64,000 nt of DNA from Nepenthes gracilis (GCA_033239525.1 BSYO01000002.1:27386068-27450067), one strand, 5' to 3'; counted from the first letter of the stretch, positions 14,291 through 27,585 are shown. Notes: generated from the letters alone by a model not told the origin. A program made the numbers and translations.

Positions 14291-14608
14291 GTATTTATGA
14301 TTTTTTCTTCACGGTATTTCGGCGGGGCCCCTGGTGTCTCCGCCTATATACATATACCCTCCTCTTCAAGACCAGCGCTCTGCAGAGCAGTTCTATTGTC
14401 TTTCTGATCGCCTTTCTCTCTCCCAAATCTGCCCTGCTCTTGCGTCGTAGTTGCGGAACTGCTGTGCTTTTGAAGGCGTTACAACTTCTGAGGCATATAC
14501 AGAGAGAGGGAGAGAGAGAGAGAGAGGGTTGAGTGTAGCTTGTATGCCAATAGATTGCTGGGGTGACACATACTACGGTGGAGAAAGTGAGCTCGCGAAT
14601 CCATTGCA
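14291..14608 (+). promoter_or_regulatory. Core promoter and 5' leader of the amine oxidase gene
   Basis: Base composition shifts sharply from AT-rich to balanced at about 14300. A TATA-like CTATATACATATA lies at 14344-14356, followed by a pyrimidine-rich stretch suited to a start site some 30 bases on. A GA microsatellite is at 14499-14527, typical of plant leaders. An upstream ATG at 14544 opens a frame that runs to 14795, overlaps the main ATG (14609) and is out of frame with it. If transcription begins upstream of 14544 it could lower translation of the main frame. Confidence 0.55.
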
Positions 14609-17600
14609 ATGGCCACAGCTTCGGAAAAGGCGACGCCTCCTGTTCCTTCAATTTCCATTCAACGACAGGCCGCTTCGGCAGCGGTGTCGTCGCCTGGCGA
14701 CGTGGTCTCGGAGTGGACCGTCGATCGCCGTGGTGGAGACGATAGGATTCGGAACGCTGGCTCCTCCGCCGCTGCTACGGTTATGGCGAACATGATTCAG
14801 CCTGTCGATTCTGTATCTGATGCTTCGACTAAACCCTCCGCTAAAGGTTACGAGACTTTCTTTGGTTATTATCTTGTATCCATTTCCAAGTCTTTCTGTG
14901 GCTGTTTTGTTTGTTTTGGTTACTTTGATTTTAGGTCGGCGTATTTTTTATTAATAAAAAAGCGAAGGTATCGAATGGCAATTCATTTACTTGTTGATTA
15001 ATTTGTTTTGTATTTTTTCCTCTGCATGATTCGTTTCTCCAGTCTTCTTGCTATTTATTTGCCGTCTACTTGAATCTTTATGAGCTTTTTGTTCATGAAA
15101 ATAATGTCCAGCGTCACAATAGTAGAAAGCACTTTCCAGCATTTCATTTTCTGCAACATATTCTACACGGAAGAAATTAAGCGGCAAAGCAAAATTGTTA
15201 CAAATTTTTTTTTTTAATTGAAAGATTACTCTCATTTATCTGTTGTTCTGGACAAATCTTTCCCCGAGTTAGCAAATAGATCTTTTGCGTAGTGAAATGT
15301 AATCTGTAGTCTCAATTTTCAATTTCTTTTTTGTTCTTAGATGTCACATTAAGAGTTCTATATAGATCTGCTAGTTGTTCTTGTTGATGCTCCGTTTAAT
15401 ATATTTATTTATTTTGCTAGGTAAAGTAGGGGGCGGTGGAATTGAACGTGCGTCCTTCATTTTTGTTCTCTCTCTCTCTCTCTCTCTCAATTCTTGAGGA
15501 TGGGGAATTGATTTTTATACCTTAATTTTGGTTGATATTATCGTGTAGTCTTATGGTTTTGCTTAGGTTGTTTTAATAGTCCTTTTCTTTACATTATTTG
15601 TTACAGTAGTCTTGCCTCCATGTGTTTACTTTTAGTGCATTTATTGATGCCTGATCTGACCCGTCACCACTGCGACCTTAATCCCAGTTGGTCTGCTTTT
15701 ATTCCAAGGCTCTTACACAGTATGCATGCATGCATGCATCCAGAGGTTTCATCATATATTCCTTACCGCAGTAAGAAGATATGGATTGTCTAGTCAATTG
15801 AAACCTTTATCCATGCTGTTGTGTGTGTCTGACTGGCTAGGTTGTATCCTATCATAGTCTACAGGTTTCCAAAGTCCCTACGTACCGTGTATCTAAGATT
15901 ATGAATGATAATCTCTCATGTATAAGAATTGTCTATGTATTATGTACTCAGCTACGTGTACCACACGATAAACTCAGTAACTATGCTATGTAAATTTTCT
16001 CTTTCTATTCTTATTTGTTCATCATTTTTTAATCTTTTGGATACACTGTCTATTGTTTCACTTCATTAAGTTTGTTTTTCATACATCTGCAGTGGTCCAG
16101 ATCATGCCAAGAGCTCAAACCAGCCATCCTTTGGACCCTTTATCTGCAGCTGAAGTATCAGTAGCAGTGGCAACTGTCAGGGCAGCAGGCGCCACACCTG
16201 AGGTTGTTAACTCCTTGATATATTTCCCCTAGAGTATCCATAAAATTTCAAAAATTAAATATCTTCCTTTTGTATTGCTGTTAAGCCAGTTTTCTAATCT
16301 TCTATATTCAATTAGATTCGAGATAGCATGAGGTTTATCGAAGTGTCTCTGGTGGAACCTGAGAAACATGTAGTTGCACTAGCAGATGCCTATTTCTTTC
16401 CTCCTTTCCAGCCATCATTACTTGCAAGAACTAAAGGTGGACCTTTAATTCCTAGCAAGCTACCTCCAAGACAAGCTAGACTCATTGTTTACAATAAAAA
16501 ATCAAATGAGACTAGCATATGGACTGTTGAGTTGTCAGAAGTACATGCAGTAACTCGTGGTGGACATCACAGAGGAAAAGTGATCTCGTCGCAGGTTGTT
16601 CCTGCCGTTCAACCTGCCATGGTATGTTCTTTTGCTATATTTTTGTGATGGTGTAACCTCTTTTGTTCTTACGAACTTTCTTTTCTTTTCTACTCTAGGT
16701 TGAATCCTTGAAGAGCTACTCAACAAAAGGAAGGTCAAAGTTTGAACTTCTGGAATAGTTTGTTGGGGTAGCTCAAAAACCTAAGCTCTTGCATGCATAT
16801 GCTCAATTGATGCATGTATAAGAGAATTTTGGCTGAGGATATATTTATAAATTTTGTTTTTTCCTTGAAGAGATCTGACATTGATTTCATTGAATAAGTT
16901 GCATAGTTTGAGCCAAGATTGATGTTCCTAGGTCCCTGAAACATTTATCTGGAAATTTTTACACATATGATGATAACATATTTGTTAAATGAATGTACAT
17001 TGATTTGAGGGTTTACGTGCTGTTTTCGGCATATTTCTCACCTGTGATATCCATGAGAAGATGTATTATGACTACTACCTACCTAGTCATCTTCTGAGGC
17101 TGTTCTTTTACACAAAAATATGGCGGCTATGTAATACAAGTTTGCACCGTAGACTCCCTACTTTTCATATCTAATGATTTTGGCATGAGACTCCTTGACT
17201 CAGCTGACTGTGAATCCATTATGGGTAACTGTTTTGCTGTTCAGGCCAGGCATGAAAATCAATACTTGTCGTCTTGTATATTTTCAGAGCTTTGATGCAG
17301 TTTGCCACTTGTGAGTCTTTCAACTGACAATGTTGATGATTGTAATCTATCTTCGATGAGGACTACAGATGTCCTGCATTTCCATAGTAAAGCTGATTGT
17401 CTTTATTTTGCTTGCTTTTGGAAGAAAAAGCTGAATGATTCATTCTGAGGGTGATGTAACACATTGGCATTAGCTAGGAATGGTTGTATCTCTGCATTGA
17501 ATTTCTTAATGTTGTTCATTTGTTTAAAGTTAAAAGAAGAATAGGTTGCTAAAAGTGTGTACTTATCATATATGGTCATTGCTTATCTGATAGGGTATGT

Positions 17601-20600
17601 CAAGTAGTGTTGATTCTTAGTTCCTTTTCCCATTACAGCAAATCTATCATTTTTCCTCAACAATAAGCAAGGGGTCAATCTTCAAAGCTGAAGTATATGA
17701 CACTTATATACATTTTTTGATGCTGGCAAGTTCCTAGTGGGCTTGTTGGTTTTTTCATTTAGTTAATATTTGTATGAGATCTTTTTAATGTTCTGTCTCT
17801 ACTATCATAAGGATGCTGTGGAATATGCTGAATGTGAAGCTGTTGTTAAAGAATATCCTCCATTTCGAGAGGCAATGAAGAAGAGGGGCATTGAGGATAT
17901 GGATCTGGTGATGGTTGATCCCTGGTCAGTTGAACCTGCATCTTGTAGCTTTTGACAGATTTCCTGCTTGGATAATATGTTTTTCATACTATATTAGCAT
18001 ACATAAATTTGCTACACGAATTCTTGCAGGTGTGTGGGTTATCACAGTGAAGCTGATGCACCAAGCAGACGATTGGCTAAACCACTTATCTTCTGTAGAA
18101 CTGAAAGTGACTGCCCAATGGAGAATGGCTATGCACGACCAGTTGAAGGCATTCATGTCCTTGTTGATATGCAAAACATGGTTGTAGTTGAGTTTGAAGA
18201 CCACAAACTTGTGCCCCTCCCTCCTGCTGATCCATTGAGAAACTATACGCCTGGTGAGACTAGAGGTGGTATTGATCGGAGTGATGTAAAACCGCTGCAT
18301 ATTGTTCAGCCTGAGGGCCCAAGCTTTCGCGTTGATGGGTATTTTGTTCAGTGGCAAAAGGTACATAGTTTGGCTCTCTTGTCAATTGATTCTCTGTTCT
18401 AGTTATAGAACTGAATACCATAATCATTTCTTTTTTTGCAGTGGAATTTTCGTATTGGTTTCACTCCCAGGGAGGGGTTGGTCATATATTCTGTGGCATA
18501 TGTGGATGGAAATCGGGGTCGGAGACCTGTGGCTCACAGATTGAGTTTTGTTGAGATGGTTGTCCCCTATGGAGACCCAAATAATCCACATTACAGAAAA
18601 AATGCATTTGATGCAGGGAAGATGGCCCTTGGGAAAAACGCACATTCTCTTAAGAAGGTTTGAGAACTTTATTATCATTCTTTTATCATTGATGTCTAAT
18701 ACTCTTCCTTGTGGTTCAGATCAGAATGCACTGAATGAAACAATTGGCTGTGACAGGGATGTGATTGCTTAGGCTACATCAAATATTTTGATGCACACTT
18801 CACAAATTTCACTGGTGGTGTTGAGACAATTGAGAAGTGTGTGTGTTTGCATGAAGAGGACCATGGAATCTTATGGAAGCATCAGGACTGGAGAACTGGC
18901 TTGGCAGAAGTTCGGAGGTCTAGACGACTTACTGTTTCTTTTCTGTGTACAGTTGCTAACTATGAGTATGGATTTTATTGGCACTTCTATCAGGCAAGTA
19001 ACCTGTCTCTATGTTGGATGATTGTGTCCACCAAGCTTCAATTTCTTTACTATCATTATTGTTCACAAGCCTTGCTTCTGTAAATGATTTGTTGATAAAT
19101 CTTCACAGAAAACTATTGCTGCGGGTCATTGGATGAGTGCATTTATTTTTCTTGCTTCACTTTTGTCATGGAAACTTAGAAGGTCTTTACAGGGGAAAAA
19201 ATTGGAGCTATATGCTTACAATTTACTCTTCAGACATCTACCAATGCATTTTCTTGAAAGCATTTTTATACAATTTCTTTCACATACATCAACTTTTCGA
19301 GCTGTGTTTTATTACTATAACTTCTTCCTTAGTAGCATGTTGATTCTCAGCTTTGTATGATCTACTTTGTTTTCCTCCTGGCTGTGCTCCATGTGATGAC
19401 AATAATCTGTATTTCACATTTCATACAGGATGGAAAAATTGAAGCTGAAGTTAAACTCACAGGAATTCTTAGCTTAGGAGCTTTGTTACCTGGGCAATCT
19501 CGAAAATATGGTACAACCATTGCACCTGGATTATATGCACCTGTTCATCAACACTTCTTTGTTGCTCGTATGGACATGGGTGTCGATTGTAGACCTGGGG
19601 AAGCTTTTAATCAGGTGAAACAACTGTTTGATCTGCTGAGTTCGATGGTTTCCTGAATCTCTCTAGAGTAATTGTATAAATTAACTTCTATTGTGTTCTT
19701 TGTGCATAATATGTTGGAATTCAAGAAGGTAGGATATGAAAATCAGATGTTATATCATATTGGAAACTATGAAACTATATTCACAACAACAACAACAACA
19801 AAGCCTAGAGTCTAGCCACATGGATCGGCTATATGAATCATCTTCCACCATTCAATTTGGTTTAGGGAAAAATTTAGAAGCTATCATGTGGGCACATCTT
19901 GCAAATTCCATTGGTATTTATAACCATGGGTATCACCAGGTGGGAGCAAACCATGCTTCTGTTTGATGTTGTAGTGATGTGATAATGTTTGAGGCCAAGC
20001 GTAGCCCAGGTTATAAACTGGTTCAAGATGTCTCCCTCCCACAACCAAAAAAGCCAATTTCTTGCTGAGAAACTGCTTCAAGATGATATAATATGTTGTG
20101 ATAAACTATTATTTACCAAGACAGTAGCAAAAATGGCTACTGTAGGTGCCTTGTTCTCTCATTTAATTTCACCCGAAAATGTTGCAATCACTGCAAATTT
20201 GATTCCTTCTGTGTCTATCTATAGAACACAACTTGGAAGTGCTTCCTAAGAGAGGGTGGTTATCAGCCTCTGAGGAACCACTTATGAGGGAGATGAATAT
20301 CCTCTTTGGGGGTTTCTTTCTTAACTGCCATGTACTTTAATTTGGCCATTGATATTGTTTGATTTCTGTCCATTTCTTTCATGACATAATGCACAAATTC
20401 AAACTAGAAGTTGATCGTTTCAGGAATATGGGTGTGGCCATGCAAGTCTACGTTATACTTTATATTATGTGAGGAATCACTTGGGAGGAGATGAATATCT
20501 TCTTTGGTTATTCTCCAAACTGGCCATGTACTTTAATTTGGCCATTGATATTGCTTGATTTCTGCACATATCTTCTATTAAATAGTATACAAATGCAAAC

Positions 20601-23600
20601 TAGAAGTTTATCTCCACAGGAATATGGTTGTGACCACGTGAGTCTATAATATACCTTATTAGAGCCTTCATTACCTTAAACATACATTATCCAAGTGTCT
20701 TAAATGGATCTACAGTTGTGCTGAACTAATGTGAGGTGTTCAAGTCCAAGAATAATGTGTCTTGTTTGAAGACATGGTTTGTTATGTCCGATTGTTAAAT
20801 ATGCCTTAATGTGGTTAACTCAGGTCTGGCAGCTTAGTGGCAAAGGATGAGAATCATACTGATATAGGTTCATTCAAGATGACTTAAGAAGATTAATAAC
20901 TGAAGCTAAATATTAGTTTTAGGCTTGTTATTTAGCCAAACTGAGTGACATGCCATTTTCCTGATTCAGAGCTTGTATTGCATTTAATAAATATGCTTGT
21001 TTGAGTCTGACTCGTGATGCTAGCTCAATACTGATTTTCCCTTAATTATTCTGGCGGGCCTTGCTTTGGCCACCTACTACACAACTCCGTTCTGTTGGGC
21101 TAGTTTCTGACTTCAAATGTTATAAAGTTTTATGCATACATGCTAAAATTTTAGCTGTATGAAATGGCCAGGTGCTCTAACTTGGACGGGTCTGTTTTGC
21201 TGAAGTTTGCCTGCTCATTTTCACCATACTAGAATGAATAATATTGTCACCCATTGAGTAGCATAACTTAGATGTGGTTTCATTGCTATTGTAGACTTAT
21301 ATATGATATTAGTTTGCATCAGAAAATGAACTTCATCTGGTTGGAGAATCACCTTGGCACTTCTTTTAGGGCATTTCTTATCCGTTTTTGGATCATTTAA
21401 TATCATTCAAGTGATATTTGCCTACAACTGCTAAACTTTATCATATCTAAAGACGCTGGGAACCACTCACTTTATAGAAGAAAACTATTGTTGGGAAAAA
21501 AGGTTAACGGACATGTTAATGGATGCAAGTTTATATATAGTCTGATGGAGTACACCATCATTTTCACTAAATAAAGTCAACATAATATTGTTGATGCTTC
21601 AATAAATTATTGTAGCATTATTATGATCTTTGTAAGCCTACCTTTCCTTATTTTTGGGTGCTATTTTCCATTACATGCTCATACGTCTAACTGTTCAATT
21701 GATTATCTATTATTCTGATGTTAATGCATTCAAGTGGTGAATTTTTTAGGAAAATGGGTCCTTGACAAGGGATTCATAGATCCTAGGAAGTTATTGTTAT
21801 GGCTGTACCACTTCCAATGGTTTAACGCCATGTGTTCTATGTGGATTTTACGCAACCATGTACCTGAATGGAACTGTTGTAACTTTGTAATTGGCTTAGA
21901 AAAGAATCGCTAACTTGGTTCAAGTTCTATCTTCCATTTGTAGTTGTTAGTCTTAAGCTTTTGACTAATAGCTTAAGCTTTTGGATTTGTTGTTTATTGA
22001 TATTCAAGTTTTGTGGATCAAGTAATTATGAATTTAATTTCTGGAACCCTAATTTTCTTACAATTATTTTTCGACATGTGGCATGGAATGGGTATGTACT
22101 TAATTTAAGTTCAAGCCCAGAAGGGAATTCATATAAGGGAGTGTTTTAGAATACGAAATTAATCTTCAGCCTTCACTTAATTTGGTTTCTTGACAATAAT
22201 TCAGTTAGAATTTGGAAATTTTCAAGTAGGCCTATGGAATGAAATATTGGCCGATATATATATATATATATATCAATATCTAGCTTCTTAATGCTGATAT
22301 TTTTCGATATTGCAGAAAATTGCAATGTGTTGCTGTATTGGAGATATATTTGCCGAACTTTGTATTTCAGCTTGTGAATCATAGAATTTTTTTACTTTAT
22401 ATATTAGTTATCGATACGAATTGTCTTATATACCCGATATTGTATGATCGTAATCGATACCAATATTTTCATCCATGAGCAAAGCTTAGTAGTGAGACTC
22501 TTTGTGATTTCAGTTTATCTTTCTTTCTAATCTTTTAGGCTTGCTGTGTTGAATCTTTCTATCAAATTTTGAATTATTTTATTATCTTCAAAGATGTAAA
22601 CCAAAGATCAAACCTTACAAGTTGCAATAACTTGTGTCTTAAAAAGTTTGCTGTTGCCTACAAAAATATGATTATGTTGAACTAACATAGCGGCTAGCAT
22701 CCATAAGACTCACCTTAATGCCTAGGCCCTTTCTTGAGGTGTAAACCTCGGCATGTTTTGGTGATGTGATCTAGCCTAGGTTACTTTGAGGTGCTATCAT
22801 GTGGTTGTGGCCTCATGTCGCCCAAAAGCTTTGAAACCTTAGATCCTAAGCATGTGCTTGGGGATTTTTGATAACATGATTTGATGTCCACTTTTTTTCA
22901 CTTTTTGTAGTTTGTCAAATGTCATATGGATTGTATTCTTCTTGTAGGTTGTTGAGGTGAATGCCAAAGTTGAAGAGCCGGGGAAAGATAATGTTCATAA
23001 CAATGCCTTCTATGCTGATGAGACAGTGCTCCGATCAGAATTGCAAGCCATGCGTGATTGCAATCCTTTGTCTGCTCGTCACTGGATTGTAAGGCAACTC
23101 ACCTTGTCTTTTAAAATATAAGCTGTTATGCCTCTTTTTACCTGTAGAAATGTGACAGACAATGTGGAATAGAGTTAATACTATGTATTCTCCTATGGCA
23201 ACTGGAATCTAATAGCTTTTCTTTTCTTGGGGAATTATTTGTTCTCTGTGGCTAAGATGCTCTTGTCCCTATTCTTTGTTACATTCAGATTTATATTTTG
23301 TCATGTGCTATAAGATTCGGCCACATTCATCGGTGTTTAGAAGGAGCATAAATTAATCCAATTTCTGGTTAAATCTCCCCTAAGTAGATTTTAGCAATAT
23401 ATTGCTGTTATTTTTGTCTTACGTACTTTGTGTATTCTGTTAGAGTTGCTGCTGTTGGAGTTCCAGTTGCATACACTGATGCGTAACTTCAAGTTCTTAT
23501 CCTGTTTTCTGTTTAGGAGGCTGAGTTTGTTTTCGACTTATTTATGCATAAACAAATGAAGCTCAAGCCTATTAATTTTTTATCAAGCTCTGATCGAGCT

Positions 23601-26518
23601 ATGAAAGTAAGGTTATGCTCAAGCTTGTTTGCAATATAAAAAGAGTCCTGCCAAGTTGGAAGGTGTAATTTGCTGCCCTGTATTGAAAAAACACAACAAT
23701 GCAAGTCATGCAAATGCCCCCAAAAAAAAAAAAGAAAAAAAATTCTGCAAGAAAAAAAGGAAAAAAGAACTTAAGATGGGTCCATCACACCACCCCACCC
23801 TTCCTTGTTTAGGAGTTTTGGTTGGCTTTGCAACTTCATGGCCTCTGGTGATGCTTATGAGTTATGAATGTGATTGCAATTGCATAATTATTGCTGGTCT
23901 TCAAGATACTGATAGCTCAGAATCTGAATTCATTTCAGTTCTTTTACATTTCCTTTTATGTATCTGTGCTTTGGGAAACTGTAGGTTAGGAACACAAGGA
24001 CTGTCAACAGGACAGGACAGCTAACAGGGTACAAGTTGATGCCTGGTTCTAATTGTTTGCCTTTGGCTGGTGCTGATGCTAAGTTTTTGAGAAGAGCAGC
24101 TTTCTTGAAGCATAATCTCTGGGTTACGTCATATGCCCGTGATGAGATGTTTCCTGGAGGAGAATTTCCTAATCAGAATCCTCGTGTTGGCGAGGGACTG
24201 GCCACATGGATCAAGAAGAATCGGCCTCTTGAGGAAGCTGATGTAGTTCTTTGGTTAGTTAACTTCACTCTTCCTTCTTCGAACTATTAGTGTTGTTAGT
24301 ACATGCTTATTGTTAGAATAGGATACGTTGATAATCAAACAAGATATATGTGAATTTGGCCTCTTTCATTGTGCCAGGTGTCCGTCTTGTGTTTTTTTGT
24401 CACTACCTGAAATCAAATTGTCATCCACATATACAACAAAAAAGATATTATCAACATATCTTATTACAACAAACATATTTTAACAGGTGTGATCATATCA
24501 GCAGTAGATTTGCAGGTCGATGACCTAGTTGAATCCCCATCGATTTCCCCCTTCCCATCTTATAAAAAATAAAGAAAAATCCTCATGGAATGCTTGACAT
24601 AATGACATACTTTGAGCTTGGAAAGAAGGTGAACTTTGACACAACGGTAGAATTGTCATTGTGTGACCCTTCCGACCCCACAGTGATGCTTCGTGCACTG
24701 GGCTTAAAAAAATAATAGATGAATAAACATGATCTTTTGTTGGAAACTGAAAGCTCTCTTCACATGCTGAAGAATGGTATCCGTCCTGTGATAGGCGTAG
24801 TTCCTTATCCTGTACCCCTTTTTTTTTTTTTTTTTCTGTTTTTTTGTTGCTTCTGGAGGGGGAGTGAGCAGAGAAATGTGCTGACAGTGGGCATTGCAAT
24901 TAAAATTTTGGCTTTCATAATGATTTTCTTTGAGAACTGTAAATTCAACCCCTTTTTTAAATGAATTACTTAATGCTTGGCCATTATAGAACAAACTCCA
25001 TAAATTTATTGCGATGTTTTAGTGTTTGAATTTCCATTGTGTCATATCTCTGGCCACCTTGGAGCGAGAACATAGAACAAACATCAGTATCGGTATCAAT
25101 TGTATTGGATGATATTTAATTCCATGGCAAAAATGTAACATGATGTTTAAGCTTCTGCCTTGCTTTCTTTTAGCATTACTATTCAATTTCTGTTCACCTT
25201 TGATTTTATCCTGCTAATGCTTTGCTTGGGTCCAGGTATGTTTTTGGAGTCACTCATGTTCCTCGGTTAGAAGACTGGCCAGTAATGCCAGTGGACCGCA
25301 TTGGTTTCATGCTAATGGTAATCCCCTTATATTTTTATGCATCTTTTGCCTCCTGTTCTTTGCTTGTAGTTGGTTTTCTTATTTGACATTAGTTGCAGAA
25401 TTTGACCAACGTGCTGTGTGTGTATGGTTGTTCTATATGCTTTTCAGACTCAGTGGATTAGTTGGAAAGGATTAGGAATCAAACAATCTTAATACACAAA
25501 CTCAGATCTTAATTTAGGGTTACAAATGAGCCAACCGTTTATGAACAAACCGACAGATTGGCTCGTTTATGCTTGTTTGTTTGTCAAAACGAGCGACACC
25601 CATGTCTAATTTTCAATCTTATTAGATAAATAGGTCAAGCCTGAGCTTGATTCATTTAGACTCATGAACAACTCGGTTGGGCTTGTTTTATGGGTTTAGG
25701 AATAAGCTCGTGAATAAACTCGTTTATAGGTTCGTGAATGAATTCATTTGAATACTAATAATAGACATTGTTTATAAATTCATTTATAGACTTGTTTAAT
25801 GCCTTGTTAATGTATTGTTTTAGGATATGTAATTTGCCTCTTTTATGAGTTTATTTTGACAGATAAACTTTCAGCTTGCTTGGTTCGACTCGTCTCAACT
25901 TGTTTATGTATAAAAAATCAAGCTTGACCTCAAGTTCAACTCGTTTATGTACAAACAAACAAAGCCATGAGCCTATCTACTTTTTATCAAACCAAGCCGG
26001 AGCTGAAAAAAATAAGGCTCGAGCTCATTTATGATACAAAAGGGGCAAGCCAAGACTGCCAAGACTAATAATATCCAACCCGGCTGGGCTCGGCTCATTT
26101 AGCAGCCACAGATTTTCTAGCCGATTTCAGTGAAAGTCCTTTCTTCCTTGAATTGGCGTGTCCTGTGTGTTCATATTTAGATTTCACCAGAATATATAAA
26201 ATAAATTAGGAATGTCATGTCATCATTCCTGGTGCTACTAATATGTGACATTCTTATGCCTTCTAACAATAGCTGCAACTATGCAATGGCATGACACTTC
26301 CTATGCATTATATAAAACTTGACATCTTATAACCTCTGCACCGAGCTGATGCTCTTCCTCTGTTTTCTTTCATCTGGACGTAGCCTCATGGTTTCTTCAA
26401 CTGCTCTCCTGCCGTCGACGTTCCCCCCAATTCATGTGAATTAGAAAGCCGAGAAAGCGACGTCAAAGACAATGCCATGGCCAAGCCAATTCAATCTACC
26501 TTGGCATCGAAGCTATGA
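14609..26518 (+). CDS. CuAO-zeta: Peroxisomal copper amine oxidase, zeta type (12 exons)
   Basis: Oxidatively deaminates primary amines such as putrescine to an aldehyde, ammonia and hydrogen peroxide, using Cu(II) and topaquinone. Exons that join in frame: 14609-14846, 16093-16202, 16316-16621, 17812-17924, 18030-18360, 18442-18657, 18757-18993, 19429-19614, 22948-23088, 23985-24253, 25236-25317, 26384-26518. The product is 787 residues, close to the 776 of Arabidopsis AT2G42490, which it resembles throughout. The topaquinone precursor is Tyr507 in VANYEY; copper ligands are His557 and His559 (VHQHFF) and His723 (VTHVPR); the catalytic base is Asp423. The C-terminus SKL is a type-1 peroxisomal signal. 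Intron 7 has a GC donor. Residues 425-428 read GKMA where the family has GEDG, apparently through two compensating one-base indels. Introns 8, 10 and 11 carry repeats. Start chosen for the family-like N-terminus and leader composition. Confidence 0.95.
15470..15488 (+). repeat. CT microsatellite in intron 1
   Basis: A short perfect CT run inside the first intron of the amine oxidase gene. Confidence 0.85.
18994..18999 (+). other. GC-type 5' splice site of intron 7
   Basis: Exon 7 must end after the codons for HFYQ, because the next exon (19429) begins with the codons for DGKIEAEV and family members join these directly. The bases after CAG are GCAAGT, so the donor is GC rather than GT in an otherwise consensus context. 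The acceptor is a normal TACAG. GC-AG introns are a known minor class of U2 introns. Confidence 0.85.
19783..19890 (+). repeat. Short dispersed repeat in intron 8
   Basis: A CAA trinucleotide run is followed by AAAGCC and then GGATCGGCTATATGAATC. This word combination is familiar from a small dispersed repeat common in eudicot introns. I cannot assign the family with certainty. No terminal repeats were identified. Confidence 0.4.
20292..20687 (+). repeat. Direct tandem duplication of about 198 bp in intron 8
   Basis: Two adjacent copies begin with GATGAATAT at 20292 and 20490. Both continue through CATGTACTTTAATTTGGCC, a stretch with CAAACTAGAAGTT, and AGGAATATGG. They differ by scattered substitutions, so the duplication is not recent. 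Confidence 0.8.
22255..22273. repeat. AT microsatellite in intron 8
   Basis: An alternating AT run of about 19 bases in the largest intron of the amine oxidase gene. Confidence 0.85.
24590..24716 (+). mobile_element. Au-type SINE-like remnant in intron 10
   Basis: The segment holds GGTAGAATTGTCATTGTGTG, then CTTCCGACCCCACAGTGATG and GTGCACTGGGCTT, ending in A-rich sequence. These words match, in order, the pol III box A region and the 3' end of plant Au SINEs (in which GTGCACCGGGCT precedes the tail). The middle of the SINE, with box B, seems deleted. The family call is from memory of the consensus and needs a search. Confidence 0.45.
25510..26105. repeat. Dispersed repeat in intron 11 (GAGCTCGTTTATGAAC-type)
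   Basis: About 600 bases are built of repeated variants of CTCGTTTATG, GAACAAACC, AAGCTCG and AAGCCGAG words on both strands. This belongs to an abundant class of eudicot intronic and intergenic repeats of uncertain origin. No coding capacity or clear terminal repeats are visible. Confidence 0.5.
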
Positions 26519-27580
26519 AGCCCTAATATCGTGAGACATCTTCTTCCAGTGTGCTTTAAAAACTCGATAAGTTTTCTGAACTGCTGTTATCCATTGATGT
26601 TTTCTTCCTTAGCAAACACGTCGTCTTTGAGAATTTGAAACTTTCTTCGTGGAACATGGGATTTGCTTGTTTTGATCTCGTTGAGAACTATTTTACTCTG
26701 TTTGAAGCCTTGAGTTGTTGATTTTTTTTTCCTTTGCTCCCCATCATGAAATGTCTTGAAAACACTTTTTAATCATCTTTAAAAGCTATTGGTTGATATG
26801 ATATTTATCCATCTATTCCAGTGTGATCCCGTTTATATATATAAATAGATGGATAAAATGTAATATAATCGAGAGTATTCAAGAGAAGATAAAGAGTGCC
26901 CTCCTAACATTATTGTACGTTGGACATATATGCAAATGGAGATCTACCGTTGGTGTGCGCGTAAGACCATGCATGCAAGTTTCTAGAGCAAGTTGCATGG
27001 CGGAGGCATTCTAGAATGGGGCATCATTCAATCAATCCATCTATCTTAATTGGTCAATGTGTTTAAAAATTATCTGTTGGGTAATCCCATAATGCTTTTT
27101 TCCGATAAGGTGTGACCATTCGCATGAATTATTTCGAGATTTGAAGTCTCTTTACGGGTATATCTTTTCATGTTGTGTAGTTTGATCACACTCATTAGGC
27201 CGAAAAAATGTTAAAAAGGAATGTTTTTACACAATTATATTATGCAAAATTAAGGAATGAATGCATATTTATATGGTAGCATAGGTGAAATTAATTTGGC
27301 CTAAGTAGATTTGATGGGGTTTGAATCTTAAACTTCTAACCTAAAAAGGAAGGGTAGTTTTGTAATCAACATCCTATATCAGCTATTCATATTCAATTCT
27401 TTCACATTTTATGTTTTTATTTTTTTTATAAAATATAAAATAGATGTTTGGTAGATTATGAGATTGTTATTTTTATATTTTTTATTCCTAAATTTTTAAT
27501 TGATAGATAATAAATTGTTAAACTAATAAATTGTTTTTAACATTAAAATTATAATTTTTTTACTCTCCTTTAAAAATTAC
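26519..27580. other. 3' UTR of the amine oxidase gene and AT-rich spacer
   Basis: The first few hundred bases after the stop are of genic composition and presumably 3' UTR; no strong poly(A) signal decides the end. From about 27060 the sequence is AT-rich, with no gene seen up to the retrotransposon. Confidence 0.5.
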
Positions 27581-27585
27581 AAAGA

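Noticed and set aside
14295..14651. Minus-strand frame of 118 codons over the amine oxidase leader
   Set aside because: It lies opposite the leader and exon 1, has low-complexity content from the GA repeat and matches no family.
16699..16758. Exon-like stretch after CTCTAG in intron 3
   Set aside because: The protein joins exon 3 (QPAM) directly to exon 4 (DAVEYAEC), as in family members, and this stretch soon meets a stop.
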